Of a stretch of 22,512 bases of DNA, positions 8,157 to 16,893 are shown piece after piece. The notes beneath the pieces were generated by a model. The model did not search any database, was not told the origin of the DNA, and was given only the letters and a program-made list of their open reading frames with translations. Within the stretch, counting starts at the first letter, position 1; every line of letters begins with the position of its first letter. The position numbers were made by a program, and so were the translations under genes. This stretch comes from CAZKBP01 sp964551015 (GTDB taxonomy: Bacteria; Bacteroidota; Bacteroidia; Cytophagales; Microscillaceae). Location: the NCBI GenBank assembly GCA_964551015.1, contig CAZKBP010000056.1, positions 1 to 22,512 of the forward strand, written 5' to 3'.

Positions 8157-8618
8157 ATGAACCATTTATTTACCCAATTCGCTTTCGCAAGTATTCTTCT
8201 GTCAATTACCCTTCCACTGACTGTACAAGCACAGGACGAAGTGGAAAGTGCCATCCTAGCACTAGAAAAAGAAGCACTGGAAAACTGGTCTAATCTTAAT
8301 CCTGCGGGATACGCTATTCATTTTGCCGAAAACGCTACCTACTTGGATGATATAGGCGCACAAGACAGGGTGGAAGGGCTCGAGAATATTAGCAATTATC
8401 TAGAGACTTTAAAAGCAGTGCTGAAAGTGCACAAGTATGAAATACAAAAGCCTAAATTTCAGGTCTATGATGACATGGTAATTTTTAGTTTCCATTATCA
8501 CAATTACATACCCGATATGGGGGCTGGCACCCCCTGGAAAGCCTCTGTGATTTATCGCGAGATGGATGGCAACTGGAAAGTAGTGCATGCAAACTGGTCT
8601 ATGATTAAAAAGAAATAG
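8157..8618 (+). CDS. Secreted NTF2-like (SnoaL/DUF4440-type) protein
   Basis: This 153-residue protein has a signal peptide with likely cleavage at VQA-Q around residue 25. The mature part fits the cone-shaped NTF2-like fold: an N-terminal helix with LEKEALENWSN, then GYAIHFAENATYLDD, a VEGLENISNYLE helix, and the closing strands KASVIYREMDGNWKVVHANW. The last motif is the common SnoaL/DUF4440 ending in which Trp-Lys-Val-Val precedes the final strand. Such proteins are small ligand-binding domains or isomerase/hydrolase relatives; no substrate can be inferred. It probably forms one transcript with the FlgO/TPR gene and ends at the strong terminator at 8681-8709. Confidence 0.8.
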   Translation: MNHLFTQFAFASILLSITLPLTVQAQDEVESAILALEKEALENWSNLNPAGYAIHFAENATYLDDIGAQDRVEGLENISNYLETLKAVLKVHKYEIQKPKFQVYDDMVIFSFHYHNYIPDMGAGTPWKASVIYREMDGNWKVVHANWSMIKKK

Positions 8619-8680
8619 TCTACTAATCGGAAGATGTGGACATAGCAAAAAACCACTAAATAAAACAAAGATTCACCTGA

Positions 8681-8709
8681 GTCATCCCGAATTTTGGGAT
8701 GGCTTTTTT
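8681..8709 (+). terminator. Intrinsic terminator after the NTF2-like gene
   Basis: GTCATCCC (8681-8688) pairs with GGGATGGC (8696-8703) over eight positions including one wobble, around a GAATTTT loop. It is followed by six T residues (8704-8709). It is one of the clearest terminators in the window. Confidence 0.85.
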
Positions 8710-8859
8710 ATTTAGGAAAGACCTGATGAATTGTTGAATTTGAAATCACCACAAAATCAAAAAAAAGAAGCAAAAAATTACTTTTCTAATCGATAATTTA
8801 AATATTTTGATTATTATCTCTGAAAATAGAGACTTATAAACCATAAATAGGCTTTCAGG

Positions 8860-8865
8860 AAGGAG
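8860..8865 (+). promoter_or_regulatory. Shine-Dalgarno site of the Crp-like gene
   Basis: AAGGAG ends eight bases before ATG 8874 and fixes that start. Most genes in this window lack such a site, as is usual in Bacteroidota, so this one is noteworthy. Confidence 0.7.
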
Positions 8866-8873
8866 AATACGGC

Positions 8874-9437
8874 ATGATCAGAATCGATATTAATGCTTTG
8901 GAAGACGAGGTGCGGCATATTCTGCTCGAGAAACCCCAGTTGCTGCGGTTTCGGGCTAATGAATCCGTCCTTGAAATGGGAAAAGTCTGTAATTATATCT
9001 TCTTCATCGAGCGGGGCATGTTCCGCAATTTTTATTATGACCCAAAAGGAAATGACATTACGCATTGGTTTGCCAGTGAAAATATGGTCGTGACGGCTCC
9101 CCCGAGCTTTTTCAAGCGTGAACCCAGTTTTTTTGGAATTGAAGCCATCGAAGACACCGGGGTAAGGGCACTTTCATTCAACCAATTAGAAGAAGCATTC
9201 AAGGAATCCATCAAATTAGAACGGTTTGTAAGATTATTGGTAACCGATGTCATGATCGCCTTAGGTCAAAAGATCGTAGACTTGCAAACGCAGACGGCAG
9301 AATATAGATACGAACAACTGCTCAAAACGCATCCCGATATATTCCAACGTGCCAAACTTAGACACATAGCGGGCTACCTTGGCGTCAAACAACAAAGCTT
9401 GAGTAGAATCCGAGCCTCGAAGTGCTCTAGTATATGA
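8874..9437 (+). CDS. Crp/Fnr-family transcriptional regulator (Bacteroidota type)
   Basis: This 187-residue protein has an N-terminal cyclic-nucleotide-binding-like beta-barrel (about residues 20-115: LRFRANESVLEMGKVCNYIFFIERGMFRNFYYD). A long dimer helix follows, then a C-terminal DNA-binding part with a recognisable helix-turn-helix, HIAGYLGVKQQSLSRIRA, near residues 163-180. The cAMP-binding Arg/Glu signature of E. coli Crp is not evident, so the ligand is unknown. Length fits the short Crp-like proteins common in Bacteroidota. The hydroxylase gene follows on the same strand after 78 bases and is a plausible target. The tail after the recognition helix (SKCSSI) is very short. Confidence 0.85.
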   Translation: MIRIDINALEDEVRHILLEKPQLLRFRANESVLEMGKVCNYIFFIERGMFRNFYYDPKGNDITHWFASENMVVTAPPSFFKREPSFFGIEAIEDTGVRALSFNQLEEAFKESIKLERFVRLLVTDVMIALGQKIVDLQTQTAEYRYEQLLKTHPDIFQRAKLRHIAGYLGVKQQSLSRIRASKCSSI

Positions 9438-9515
9438 TTTTTCACATAGGTGAAAGGAATTTAATCTATTTTTTCTCAACTTTGTCTTATTATTAATTAA
9501 AAAAACCATACTGAG

Positions 9516-10397
9516 ATGAGTGGAGAAGTGATTAGCAAGTTAGTTCCTACGGTAGTTTTACTTGTGCTTGGAATAATTGAAGCATTAGGAGGATTGTATT
9601 TTGACGATAAAAGAACAAAAAACGATTTCTCAATCGAGTTAATCAGCTTGATTACCCTTCCCGTTTTGATCCAGCCAACTATTTTCTTATTGCTCTTTTG
9701 GATGGCGGGCAGTTGGTTCCCACAATATGAAAACGCCTTGATGGGTTTATCCATTTGGTGGCATTTTGCCGCGTTTCTCGTTCTTGATGATATGATGCAG
9801 TATTGGTGGCACAGGCTTTCTCACGTCAATCGCGTCATGTGGAAGCTGCACCGACCACATCACGTGGTAGAAGAAATGGGAGTACTGGTAACTTACCGAA
9901 ACGCCATTTTATACTACGCTCTGATGCCCGGCATTTGGTTTTCGGCGATCTTGATTTACCTGGGAATGGGCTACGCCTATCTCATCTATCTACCCATCAA
10001 GTTGACGGTTATCTTGGGAGCCCACAGTGAAACCAAATGGGATCGTTTTCTTTACAAATACAGAATACTCCATCCCCTTGCCTGGATTGTCGAGAGAACC
10101 ATTTCAACGCCCAGTACGCATTATGCACACCACGGGTTAACGGCAGAAGACGGAATATCACACCCCAATGGAAATTTTGGCAATTTGTTATTTATTTGGG
10201 ATATCATATTTGGCACGGCCAAGATTACCCGAAAATATCCTACTAAGTTTGGTGCTTGGAACAGGATCAACGAACCCTGGTATGTCCAGTTGATGTTCCC
10301 GTTTGTAAAATCTAAGGACGATCGAAGCGAACTACACTCTCTCATCACCAAGCATGACTATGACCCCTCCTTGGATTATAAGGAGTATAAAAAATAG
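9516..10397 (+). CDS. Sterol desaturase / fatty acid hydroxylase family membrane protein
   Basis: This 293-residue membrane protein has the di-iron histidine pattern of the family: H99-R-L-S-H103, H112-R-P-H-H116, H170, and H202-Y-A-H-H206. Hydrophobic segments lie at about residues 10-27, 45-65, 78-92 and 132-165. Members hydroxylate or desaturate lipid substrates in the membrane using oxygen. The substrate here (fatty acid, sterol-like or hopanoid-like lipid, carotenoid) cannot be told from sequence. ATG 9516 is supported by the hydrophobic N-terminus. The gene lies downstream of the Crp-like regulator and converges on galT, with 203 bases between the stop codons in which I see no firm feature. 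Confidence 0.88.
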   Translation: MSGEVISKLVPTVVLLVLGIIEALGGLYFDDKRTKNDFSIELISLITLPVLIQPTIFLLLFWMAGSWFPQYENALMGLSIWWHFAAFLVLDDMMQYWWHRLSHVNRVMWKLHRPHHVVEEMGVLVTYRNAILYYALMPGIWFSAILIYLGMGYAYLIYLPIKLTVILGAHSETKWDRFLYKYRILHPLAWIVERTISTPSTHYAHHGLTAEDGISHPNGNFGNLLFIWDIIFGTAKITRKYPTKFGAWNRINEPWYVQLMFPFVKSKDDRSELHSLITKHDYDPSLDYKEYKK

Positions 10398-10600
10398 TTG
10401 CGATTCTCATTACTCTGGCTCTGGATGACCCGAAGTGTTTGGCGTGAGCGCAATCGGATCACTTTTTTCTGTCCACAGAAAGATGTAGGGAAATGGGGTT
10501 TGACAAGGCTATCTTGAAGCTCAGAAGGCCTGGCGTCTTGCCCCTTCGCCCAGCAGTCCTTCAGAAGGTTTGAAATCTAATTTTATCATCAATAGACCGA

Positions 10601-11656
10601 TTATCGTTTAAATTCTGCCTGCAAATAGTGTTTGCGGGGCAAGTTCCTTAATTTTTCGGCGGCACTTTCGGGACTGATGTCTCTTTGGGGTTCGCCCAGC
10701 ATTTCGTAGCCAACCATAAATTTTTTAACAGTGGCTGATCGTAACAGGGGCGGGTAAAAAGTCATGTGCCAATGCCATTCGGGATGCTCGGCTCCATCGG
10801 TGGGGGCTTGATGAATCCCCGCCGAGTAGGGAAAAGAAGTCTCAAAGAGATTATCATAGAGAATGGTCAGTTGCTGGATGATGGCGGCAAAGCTGGTTTT
10901 CTCAACATTGCTCATCTGGCTGATATTTGCCATTTGTCTTTTGGGGATAATCATGACCTCAAAGGGCCACATCGCCCAGAAGGGAACCAAGGCAATGAAG
11001 TCTTTATTTTCTAACAAGAGGCGAATTTGTTCTTCTTGCTCGAGGGTTAGGTAATCGCCAAGCAAACTGGATTGATGACTTTGCCAATAAGTAAGTTGAT
11101 GGTTTTGTTTTTTTTGCACTTCGAGAGGCAGGGTGTGTTGTGCCCAAATTTGTCCGTGCGGGTGCGGATTGCTACAGCCCATCATCTGGCCTTTGTTTTC
11201 AAAGATTTGTACATAATTGATTTCAGGTCGCCCTCCCAAGTGCTGGTATTCTTCCACCCATAAATCTACAACCTTGGCAATGGCGCTTACTTCCATTTCG
11301 GGCAGGGTCAGGTTATGATTGGGTGAGAAGCAAACCACGCGGCAGATGCCTGATTCGCTTTCGGCTCTTAGCAGTTCTCCTTTGTGGTGGCTAGCTGGCG
11401 TAGGCACCTCCAAAATCAAAGCACTAAAATCATTGGTGAAGGCGTAAGTATCTTGATAATCGGGGTTGACTTCCCCACTGGCTCGCTGGTTACGTGGGCA
11501 GAGGTAGCACTGGGGATCATAATTGGGTTTGGAAATGCGCTCGGGTTTTTCTATTTGTCCCTGCCAAGGACGCTTGGCGCGATGAGGAGACACCAGAATC
11601 CACTCCCCAGTCAGGGGATTATAACGACGATGGGGATGTTGGTCTAAATCAAACAT
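10601..11656 (-). CDS. galT: Galactose-1-phosphate uridylyltransferase
   Basis: This 351-residue protein is full length for GalT. It catalyses UDP-glucose plus galactose-1-phosphate to glucose-1-phosphate plus UDP-galactose, in the cytoplasmic Leloir pathway. The active-site HPH lies at residues 165-167 in GCSNPHPHGQIWAQ, with H167 the uridylylated nucleophile. Zinc ligands C50 and C53 (CYLC) and H114 (SPNHNLTL) are present, as are the second-metal histidines in HWHMTFYPP (H295, H297). The N-terminal RRYNPLTGEWILVSPHRAKR segment is diagnostic. It starts at ATG 11656, 38 bases after the galK stop, so the two form an operon. No Shine-Dalgarno is seen. Confidence 0.97.
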   Translation of the reverse strand: MFDLDQHPHRRYNPLTGEWILVSPHRAKRPWQGQIEKPERISKPNYDPQCYLCPRNQRASGEVNPDYQDTYAFTNDFSALILEVPTPASHHKGELLRAESESGICRVVCFSPNHNLTLPEMEVSAIAKVVDLWVEEYQHLGGRPEINYVQIFENKGQMMGCSNPHPHGQIWAQHTLPLEVQKKQNHQLTYWQSHQSSLLGDYLTLEQEEQIRLLLENKDFIALVPFWAMWPFEVMIIPKRQMANISQMSNVEKTSFAAIIQQLTILYDNLFETSFPYSAGIHQAPTDGAEHPEWHWHMTFYPPLLRSATVKKFMVGYEMLGEPQRDISPESAAEKLRNLPRKHYLQAEFKR

Positions 11657-11694
11657 GCTGAAAGATTAAATTTAAATATTTTTTGACGAATGCC

Positions 11695-12840
11695 TTATGG
11701 AATAAGCCCAGTTCCATCACTGAGAGAACAGGTATGAGCTTTTAAGTCCACTCCGAATTGCTCTCGATATTTTTTTTGCTGTTGCTCGATGTACTTCTCA
11801 ACCTGTTGCTCCTCCACGAGATTGAGGGTACAACCGCCAAAGCCTCCTCCCATCATCCGCGCTCCCAGCACATAATCACAGTCTCGAGATTGGCGAACCA
11901 AGAAATCCAGTTCTGGGCAACTGACTTCGTATTTTTCACTAAGCCCCCAGTGAGAAGCATAGATATAGGCTCCGATTGCTGGTAAATCGCCTTTCTTGAG
12001 GGCCTCGGCGGTTAAGTTCACTCTTTGATTTTCGGAAATGACGTAATGGCAGCGACGATAGATGGTTGGTTCCATTTGGGCTTGGTATTTTTTTAGGGTG
12101 GCTTCATCTACATCTCGGAGGCTTCGAATATTAGACTCGAATCTTTGGAGAAAGTTTACGCCACTTTCACACTCCTGGCGCCGGGTATTGTACGCTGAGT
12201 CGGCGAGGGAATGTTTTACCTGCGTATCCAGCAAGATGATTCTGTATCCTTCTAGGTGCAGTGGCGTGTATTGATAGGCCAAAGAACGGCAATCCAGACG
12301 AATGACGTGGTTCGTTTTGCCAAATATGCTGGCGAATTGATCCATAATTCCGCATTTCACGCCCACGAAATTATTCTCTGCCTTCTGGGCCACTTTGACC
12401 ATCGTGAACCGATCTAGTTTCAATTGAAAGAGTTCATTCAGAGCAAACACCGTGGCACATTCCAAAGCAGCCGAAGAAGACAGACCAGCCCCCAAGGGAA
12501 TATCTCCTTCAAAGGCACAATCAAAGCCTGACACTGCCTGTCCCTCTTGTTGTAATTCCTGAACCACACCCAAAATAAAGTTAGCCCAGGTTTTTTGGCT
12601 TTCTGGCTGGAAACCTTGTATCGGAACCATCAACTTATCTTCATAATCCAAGGAATAAAGGCGGATTGCGTGAAGGTCGTTCCGAGCAATCCCTAAGCGG
12701 ATTTCTTTGTCGATGGAGGCGGGCATTACGAAGCCCTCGTTGTAATCGGTATGCTCACCAATCAGATTAACCCGACCCGGAGCGCGTACCATAAGCGGCT
12801 CACGATCATATATTTCTTCGAATTTTGAATGTAAACTCAT
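11695..12840 (-). CDS. galK: Galactokinase
   Basis: This 381-residue GHMP kinase phosphorylates galactose to galactose-1-phosphate with ATP, the first step feeding GalT. All three family motifs are intact: the galactokinase signature GRVNLIGEHTDYNEG (residues 22-36), the ATP loop PLGAGLSSSAALE (115-127), and the C-terminal GGGFGGCTL. The catalytic residues R22 and D167 (GIMDQFAS) are present. ATG 12840 is preceded at about seven bases by a weak AAGGG. It is the first gene of the galKT operon; no epimerase, mutarotase or galactose transporter gene lies next to it in this window. Confidence 0.97.
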   Translation of the reverse strand: MSLHSKFEEIYDREPLMVRAPGRVNLIGEHTDYNEGFVMPASIDKEIRLGIARNDLHAIRLYSLDYEDKLMVPIQGFQPESQKTWANFILGVVQELQQEGQAVSGFDCAFEGDIPLGAGLSSSAALECATVFALNELFQLKLDRFTMVKVAQKAENNFVGVKCGIMDQFASIFGKTNHVIRLDCRSLAYQYTPLHLEGYRIILLDTQVKHSLADSAYNTRRQECESGVNFLQRFESNIRSLRDVDEATLKKYQAQMEPTIYRRCHYVISENQRVNLTAEALKKGDLPAIGAYIYASHWGLSEKYEVSCPELDFLVRQSRDCDYVLGARMMGGGFGGCTLNLVEEQQVEKYIEQQQKKYREQFGVDLKAHTCSLSDGTGLIP

Positions 12841-12875
12841 TCGTTTTCCCTTTTGGATTAAAACTGCTTTGCTGG

Positions 12876-12883
12876 CAAATCTA
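12876..12883 (-). promoter_or_regulatory. Candidate Bacteroidota -7 box for galKT
   Basis: The minus strand reads TAGATTTG, which matches the TAnnTTTG consensus and is followed by C, 35 bases before the galK ATG. A weak TTTA sits 18 bases further upstream in place of the usual TTTG. Similar boxes occur before sigK and the transglutaminase-like gene. Confidence 0.4.
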
Positions 12884-13096
12884 CATTTTCTTCACAAGCG
12901 ATAAACTTAGCCAAATGATCAGGGATAAAAATATATATTTTGTAGATTTCATGGTTTCTCTTAGTACTTTTAAGAGTAAATTTTGCCCAAAGTTTATCTT
13001 TAAGCTACAAATTTTTACCTTCGAGACCTGATTCTGCTAATTTTCTAATAGTAGCTGTCAAGCAGCTTATAGGGCTTATCGAGATGGGTCTAATAG

Positions 13097-13121
13097 AAAA
13101 AGCACCTCCAAAAGAGGTGCT
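13097..13121 (-). terminator. Intrinsic terminator of the four-domain FAS1 gene
   Basis: AGCACCTC (13101-13108) and GAGGTGCT (13114-13121) form a perfect eight-base stem with a five-base loop. On the minus strand it is followed by T residues (the A run at 13097-13100). It lies about 50 bases beyond the stop codon of the FAS1 lipoprotein gene and should insulate galK. Confidence 0.85.
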
Positions 13122-13170
13122 CTTTACTCATCATTTTAACTCTAAATCTATACTTCTGGAAAATCCTTCA

Positions 13171-15141
13171 TTAATTCAATTCCGACGGTACTAAGACCTC
13201 GCTGATAGAATGGATTACACCATTAGCTACCACGATATCAGTGGGTGCCACGGTGGCATCACTGGTGAGCGAGTTAAGATCGGTGATAGTTACCGCATCT
13301 CCCAAGTTAATCGTAATGTCATTGCCATCTAGCATCGTAACTGGGCCAGCAGATAAGCCGGTAGAATAGACAGGGTCAGTCGCTGCCGTGGAAACCACAT
13401 GATATTGCAACACTTGTAGAAGTAAAGTAGCATCGATATCTTCTATTCCACTTACACCCAACGTGGTGTAAAGATTCTGGAAGGCTGTATCAGTCGGTGC
13501 AAATACCGTGAAAGGTCCTGCTCCAGAAAGGGTAGTCGCCAGACCAGCACTGGTCGCTGGATCACTATCTACTTTAAGAATAGCTGCCAAGAGCTGCGTG
13601 TACTCTCCCGGCTCGCTTGAAGCGAGGTTAATCACAGCATCTGTAACGGTTCCAGCACTAGGCACACCTGTCTCTGAATCTGCAAACTGGAAGCTAGGCG
13701 GTAAAATAACCTGCTCGATCACGTGGATAATTCCATTAGCAGTTTGCAAATCAGCAGCAATTACTTGGATGTTCTGATTTGGATTAGAAGGGTTGATAAA
13801 TACACCGCCATCTGTACTCAAAAACAAGTCTAACGCTGCGGCTGTAGTTACTGGGCCGGTCATTAGATCTGTGGAAGCTTGTTCTGTGGTCAAAGCGTGG
13901 TAGCCAATGATTTCAGTGGCTTGTGCTTCGGTAAGTCCTCCCAAAGCAGCAGCATCTAAGCCTGTGGTAGCAAATGCGTCATCGTTGGGAGCAAATACAG
14001 TAAGTGTGGAATTTGGATCAGAGAGTGCTCCTGCCAAACCTGCGTCAATGGCACCTACGGCGGCGTTGAGCAAGGTAAAGTCATCATTAATAGCTACCAC
14101 CTGAGCGATGGTAATATCTCCTAAATCTTCTGGGGCGAAAAGTACGCGATCGATGGTGTGGATCACCCCGTTGGTAGCCAAGGTATTGGTTGCAGTAATA
14201 TCGCTAGAGCTGAGACCTACTACGGCAGGCGTACTTCCGCTGAGATCAATTGTAACCGTGGCGGCATCATCACGCGCTGTAGCAGGCGTTGCTCCGTCGG
14301 TTAGGTCAGTAGAGAAAACACGGCCAGGAACCACGTGATAGAGCAAGATTTTCTCCAAAAGCGGTACAGGTACTTCATCTAAGCTCGCGAAACCTAAATT
14401 CATAAGGAAATTACCGAAAGCTTCATCAGTGGGAGCAAACACGGTAAAATCAGCTGCTGCATCGTTTAGCGTGCCTACGAGGTCAGCTCCTCCATTGTCG
14501 CTCACTCTGGTCAGAGCGGCTACTAAATTAGCAAACTCAGGCGAGCTAGCCATACTGGCCGCTACGGCAGTTTCTGTGATGGTAGCTGATGGTGGGATTA
14601 ATACTTGATTGATCACGTGGATTACCCCGTTGCTGGCTAAAGCATCTGCTTGGGTTACTTCTGTATTCCCATTGATAAAAATTTGCAAAGGATTGCTTGA
14701 TACGGAAAGGAAAGCCTCTGCTCCATTGACTGTGGTGACGGCACCACTATTTAGGTCGGCGGAGGTGTTGGTACCCGTCAGCACGTGATAAGTCAAGATT
14801 GCTTCCAAGGTAGCTACATCTGCAGCATCAATATCCGCTTGGTTACTAAAACCAGCCGCTGCAAAAGCATCATCCGTGGGAGCAAAGACCGTGAATTCTT
14901 GGGTTTCGTCTGAGAGTAGCGTGACCAAGTCCGTTGTTCCCTCTGCACTCACTCTGGTCAAAGCGGCGACTAAGAGTTCAAAATCACTATCGGCTGCGGC
15001 AATCTCTACAATGTTGTCATCAGATACGGGTGGTGCGACGGAGTCATCATCATCATCGCAACTGGTAAGTACTAATCCAGAGATCAGACCTAGGCATAAT
15101 ATTCTCGCTAGATTTCTTAACAGAAAATTAAAATCCTTCAT
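13171..15141 (-). CDS. Surface lipoprotein with four FAS1 (fasciclin) domains
   Basis: This 656-residue protein starts at ATG 15141. It has a lipoprotein signal peptide with lipobox LTSC (lipidated C28), followed by an Asp-rich stretch (DDDDD) of the kind that can favour surface export in Bacteroidota. Four FAS1 domains follow at about residues 43-184, 188-337, 342-483 and 498-654. Each carries the H1 motif (FTVFAPTDDAF, FTVFAPTDEAF, LTVFAPNDDAF, FTVFAPTDTAF), the internal YHV/YHA box, and a closing NGVIHVINQVLIPP-like strand. FAS1 domains mediate adhesion to matrix, polysaccharide or other cells. It is the last gene of a co-oriented cluster containing two ECF sigma/anti-sigma pairs and is a likely regulon member. 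A terminator on each side implies its own promoter within 15142-15240, but no TAnnTTTG box is seen there. Confidence 0.95.
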   Translation of the reverse strand: MKDFNFLLRNLARILCLGLISGLVLTSCDDDDDSVAPPVSDDNIVEIAAADSDFELLVAALTRVSAEGTTDLVTLLSDETQEFTVFAPTDDAFAAAGFSNQADIDAADVATLEAILTYHVLTGTNTSADLNSGAVTTVNGAEAFLSVSSNPLQIFINGNTEVTQADALASNGVIHVINQVLIPPSATITETAVAASMASSPEFANLVAALTRVSDNGGADLVGTLNDAAADFTVFAPTDEAFGNFLMNLGFASLDEVPVPLLEKILLYHVVPGRVFSTDLTDGATPATARDDAATVTIDLSGSTPAVVGLSSSDITATNTLATNGVIHTIDRVLFAPEDLGDITIAQVVAINDDFTLLNAAVGAIDAGLAGALSDPNSTLTVFAPNDDAFATTGLDAAALGGLTEAQATEIIGYHALTTEQASTDLMTGPVTTAAALDLFLSTDGGVFINPSNPNQNIQVIAADLQTANGIIHVIEQVILPPSFQFADSETGVPSAGTVTDAVINLASSEPGEYTQLLAAILKVDSDPATSAGLATTLSGAGPFTVFAPTDTAFQNLYTTLGVSGIEDIDATLLLQVLQYHVVSTAATDPVYSTGLSAGPVTMLDGNDITINLGDAVTITDLNSLTSDATVAPTDIVVANGVIHSISEVLVPSELN

Positions 15142-15240
15142 AATGTGAAAAATTTGGTGAAAAAATTGTGGTTTTAATAAAAAGCTTTTGCTTTTGTCTA
15201 TCCATATGACCCAGTGTCTGCGGATATGGTTGGAAGGATC

Positions 15241-15278
15241 AAAAAAAAATCAGTAATTTTTGATTAAATTACTGATTT
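15241..15278 (-). terminator. Strong intrinsic terminator after the anti-sigma/beta-barrel gene
   Basis: A perfect 13-base stem (15247-15259 with 15266-15278) closes a six-base loop. On the minus strand it is followed directly by a T run (A residues 15241-15249). It separates the second ECF module from the FAS1 lipoprotein gene. Confidence 0.9.
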
Positions 15279-15324
15279 AGAGTTACTTAAAATCTAAAAT
15301 AATTTAGGTGAACCGGAAGTGATT

Positions 15325-16893
15325 CTACCGATAGATCCAGTATTTTAAACCAAAAGCAAGTCCCAGGCCTTGGGGGGAAAGCTCCAAATTACTATTAGAT
15401 CGTGTCTGTGAATAAAGACTTTTTTGGAAACGCGGCTCCACGAAACCTGACCAGCGTTGATTCCAGCGATAGGAGAATTGCAAGCCCAGAGAGCCACTCA
15501 GCGAAAGATGGCGGTAAGCAGAGGCTTCACCAACGTGATAGGTTACCTCGCCTTCTCCATTGGTACGTTGATTACGCGCTCTTAGAAATAAATCAGTAGA
15601 CAATCCTGCCCACAGGGTATAATCTAATCGCTGCTCGCGCCTGTTCAATCGCCAGCCCACTTCCAGAGGGAGGCTTAGATAATGGTGAGATTGCTTCAGG
15701 CTTACATCATTACCATTATTCCCATGAAAATGAGATAATCGTAAACGATTTGAGGCGTTAGAATCGTAGCTCGGATGATTTAGCAAAGCTTGTACAAAAT
15801 TAGGATTACTTACACTGCCCGAAGCTAGATTATGATAGAAAATACCCTCTGAGCCATCTGCCTGATTGACAAAATAAGCGTTTGTACGTTGTCGCCATTG
15901 ATAACGGGTATAGGTTAATCCACCTCGAAGAGACAAGCGTGGGTTAAGCTGCCATCCCAGATGCAAGCGAATCTGATAGGAATAATCAGAATTGGTGTTT
16001 TCCTCAAGATCATTGAAAAAACCTTCGCCCGAGAAGTTGTTGACATTGTGGGCGTCAATGTATTTGTTCAGGTAAGTATTATAATTTGTTTGCAAACCCG
16101 TACTTACTTGTAGCGGTACATAAGCAAGGCTCAGCCACCATTTGGGTGTTCTGCCTGTGTTATTGATTTCCTGTCTCGGTATGATCTCAGACCTGACGGT
16201 GGAAAGCTCAGGCACGCGTGAAGAAAGAGGCCAACCTTCTGGCCGAAGCTTCTGGACATTCAAGGAAAAGATACGAGTAGGTATATCCGGAGAAAGTACT
16301 CGTGTGGGAGCTTGATCTTCTGAGGGGTCTAGGCTCGGGTTTGTTTGATTTGTGAAGTTGGGCTCATACTTTTGTTGAGTCTGGCTCGAGTCAGCTTTAT
16401 CTACTAGGAGCACCTCTTCTGTTTGTTTAGAATCCACCTGAAAAGGTTCTTCACCAGAGTCTGAGGGGATGATAGACGCTGGGGTGCGTGTGGGTAAGTT
16501 CGTTTCAGGTGCAACTTCTTTGGACGTCTCATTCGCAGGCTGAGAAGCATCTGAATTGAGCGCTGAGGACTTCTGAGTAAGAGTGGAGTCGGCCTCGCCT
16601 ACTGCTGTGCTTCCTTCTTCTGGGGAAGGAATAAATATTTTTTCATTTTTTTGGGGAACATACCCAACCGTGGAGACACCGTTCCTGTTATCAAAGTAGA
16701 CAAAGGCAACTGTGCCGACTAGCAAAACTAACAGTAAGGGCAGACCAAACCTCCACCAAAGTCTGAACCTAGAGCTAGAAATTTCTTTCTCGATCTCTGA
16801 CCAAACTAAGGGGCTAGGTTCTAACTCTGTTCCTTCAAAAGCCTTTTCCCAATCCTTCTCGAAGCTATCTTTATCCTCTTCGGAGTTGCTCAT
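15325..16893 (-). CDS. Dual-membrane anti-sigma-like protein with C-terminal beta-barrel
   Basis: This 522-residue protein has three parts. Residues 1-45 are a short acidic cytoplasmic region (EKDWEKAFEGTELEPSPLVW) typical of anti-sigma-like partners of Bacteroidota ECF factors. Residues 48-67 are one transmembrane helix. Residues 68-245 are a Ser/Thr/Pro/Glu-rich linker. Residues about 250-522 are alternating aromatic beta-strands (LSLRGGLTYTRYQWRQRTNA, YLSLPLEVGWRL) ending in LAFGLKYWIYR, an outer-membrane barrel pattern. This matches, as I recall it, the Dma (dual membrane-spanning anti-sigma) architecture of Bacteroides thetaiotaomicron. The ATG overlaps the end of the ECF sigma gene by 23 bases, which implies coupled translation and a cognate pair. 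I infer that it holds the sigma factor at the membrane and releases it on outer-membrane stress. Confidence 0.8.
   Translation of the reverse strand: MSNSEEDKDSFEKDWEKAFEGTELEPSPLVWSEIEKEISSSRFRLWWRFGLPLLLVLLVGTVAFVYFDNRNGVSTVGYVPQKNEKIFIPSPEEGSTAVGEADSTLTQKSSALNSDASQPANETSKEVAPETNLPTRTPASIIPSDSGEEPFQVDSKQTEEVLLVDKADSSQTQQKYEPNFTNQTNPSLDPSEDQAPTRVLSPDIPTRIFSLNVQKLRPEGWPLSSRVPELSTVRSEIIPRQEINNTGRTPKWWLSLAYVPLQVSTGLQTNYNTYLNKYIDAHNVNNFSGEGFFNDLEENTNSDYSYQIRLHLGWQLNPRLSLRGGLTYTRYQWRQRTNAYFVNQADGSEGIFYHNLASGSVSNPNFVQALLNHPSYDSNASNRLRLSHFHGNNGNDVSLKQSHHYLSLPLEVGWRLNRREQRLDYTLWAGLSTDLFLRARNQRTNGEGEVTYHVGEASAYRHLSLSGSLGLQFSYRWNQRWSGFVEPRFQKSLYSQTRSNSNLELSPQGLGLAFGLKYWIYR

Larger units (their letters stand above)
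12841..13170. other. galK upstream region with FAS1-gene terminator
   Basis: These 330 bases hold the galK promoter side (candidate box at 12876-12883), an AT-rich middle (about 12915-13030) without a coding signal, and the terminator of the large FAS1 gene at 13097-13121. Both transcripts run on the minus strand. Confidence 0.5.

Noticed and set aside
10424..10516. Short ORF between the hydroxylase and galT
   Set aside because: About 30 codons with no homology, no ribosome site, and placed between convergent genes.
13171..15141. Periodic repeats that could suggest a CRISPR array or tandem DNA repeat
   Set aside because: The repeats are about 140-150 codons apart, diverged at DNA level, and explained by four FAS1 protein domains.
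13508..15148. Several open frames of 65-90 codons on the plus strand within the FAS1 gene
   Set aside because: They are antisense shadows of a strongly coding, repetitive gene. Their Ser/Val/Ala-rich translations resemble no protein family.
15202..15229. CCATAT-16-ATATGG inverted repeat upstream of the FAS1 lipoprotein gene
   Set aside because: The arms are only six bases and contain a common palindrome (CATATG). It is too weak to call an operator without comparison.
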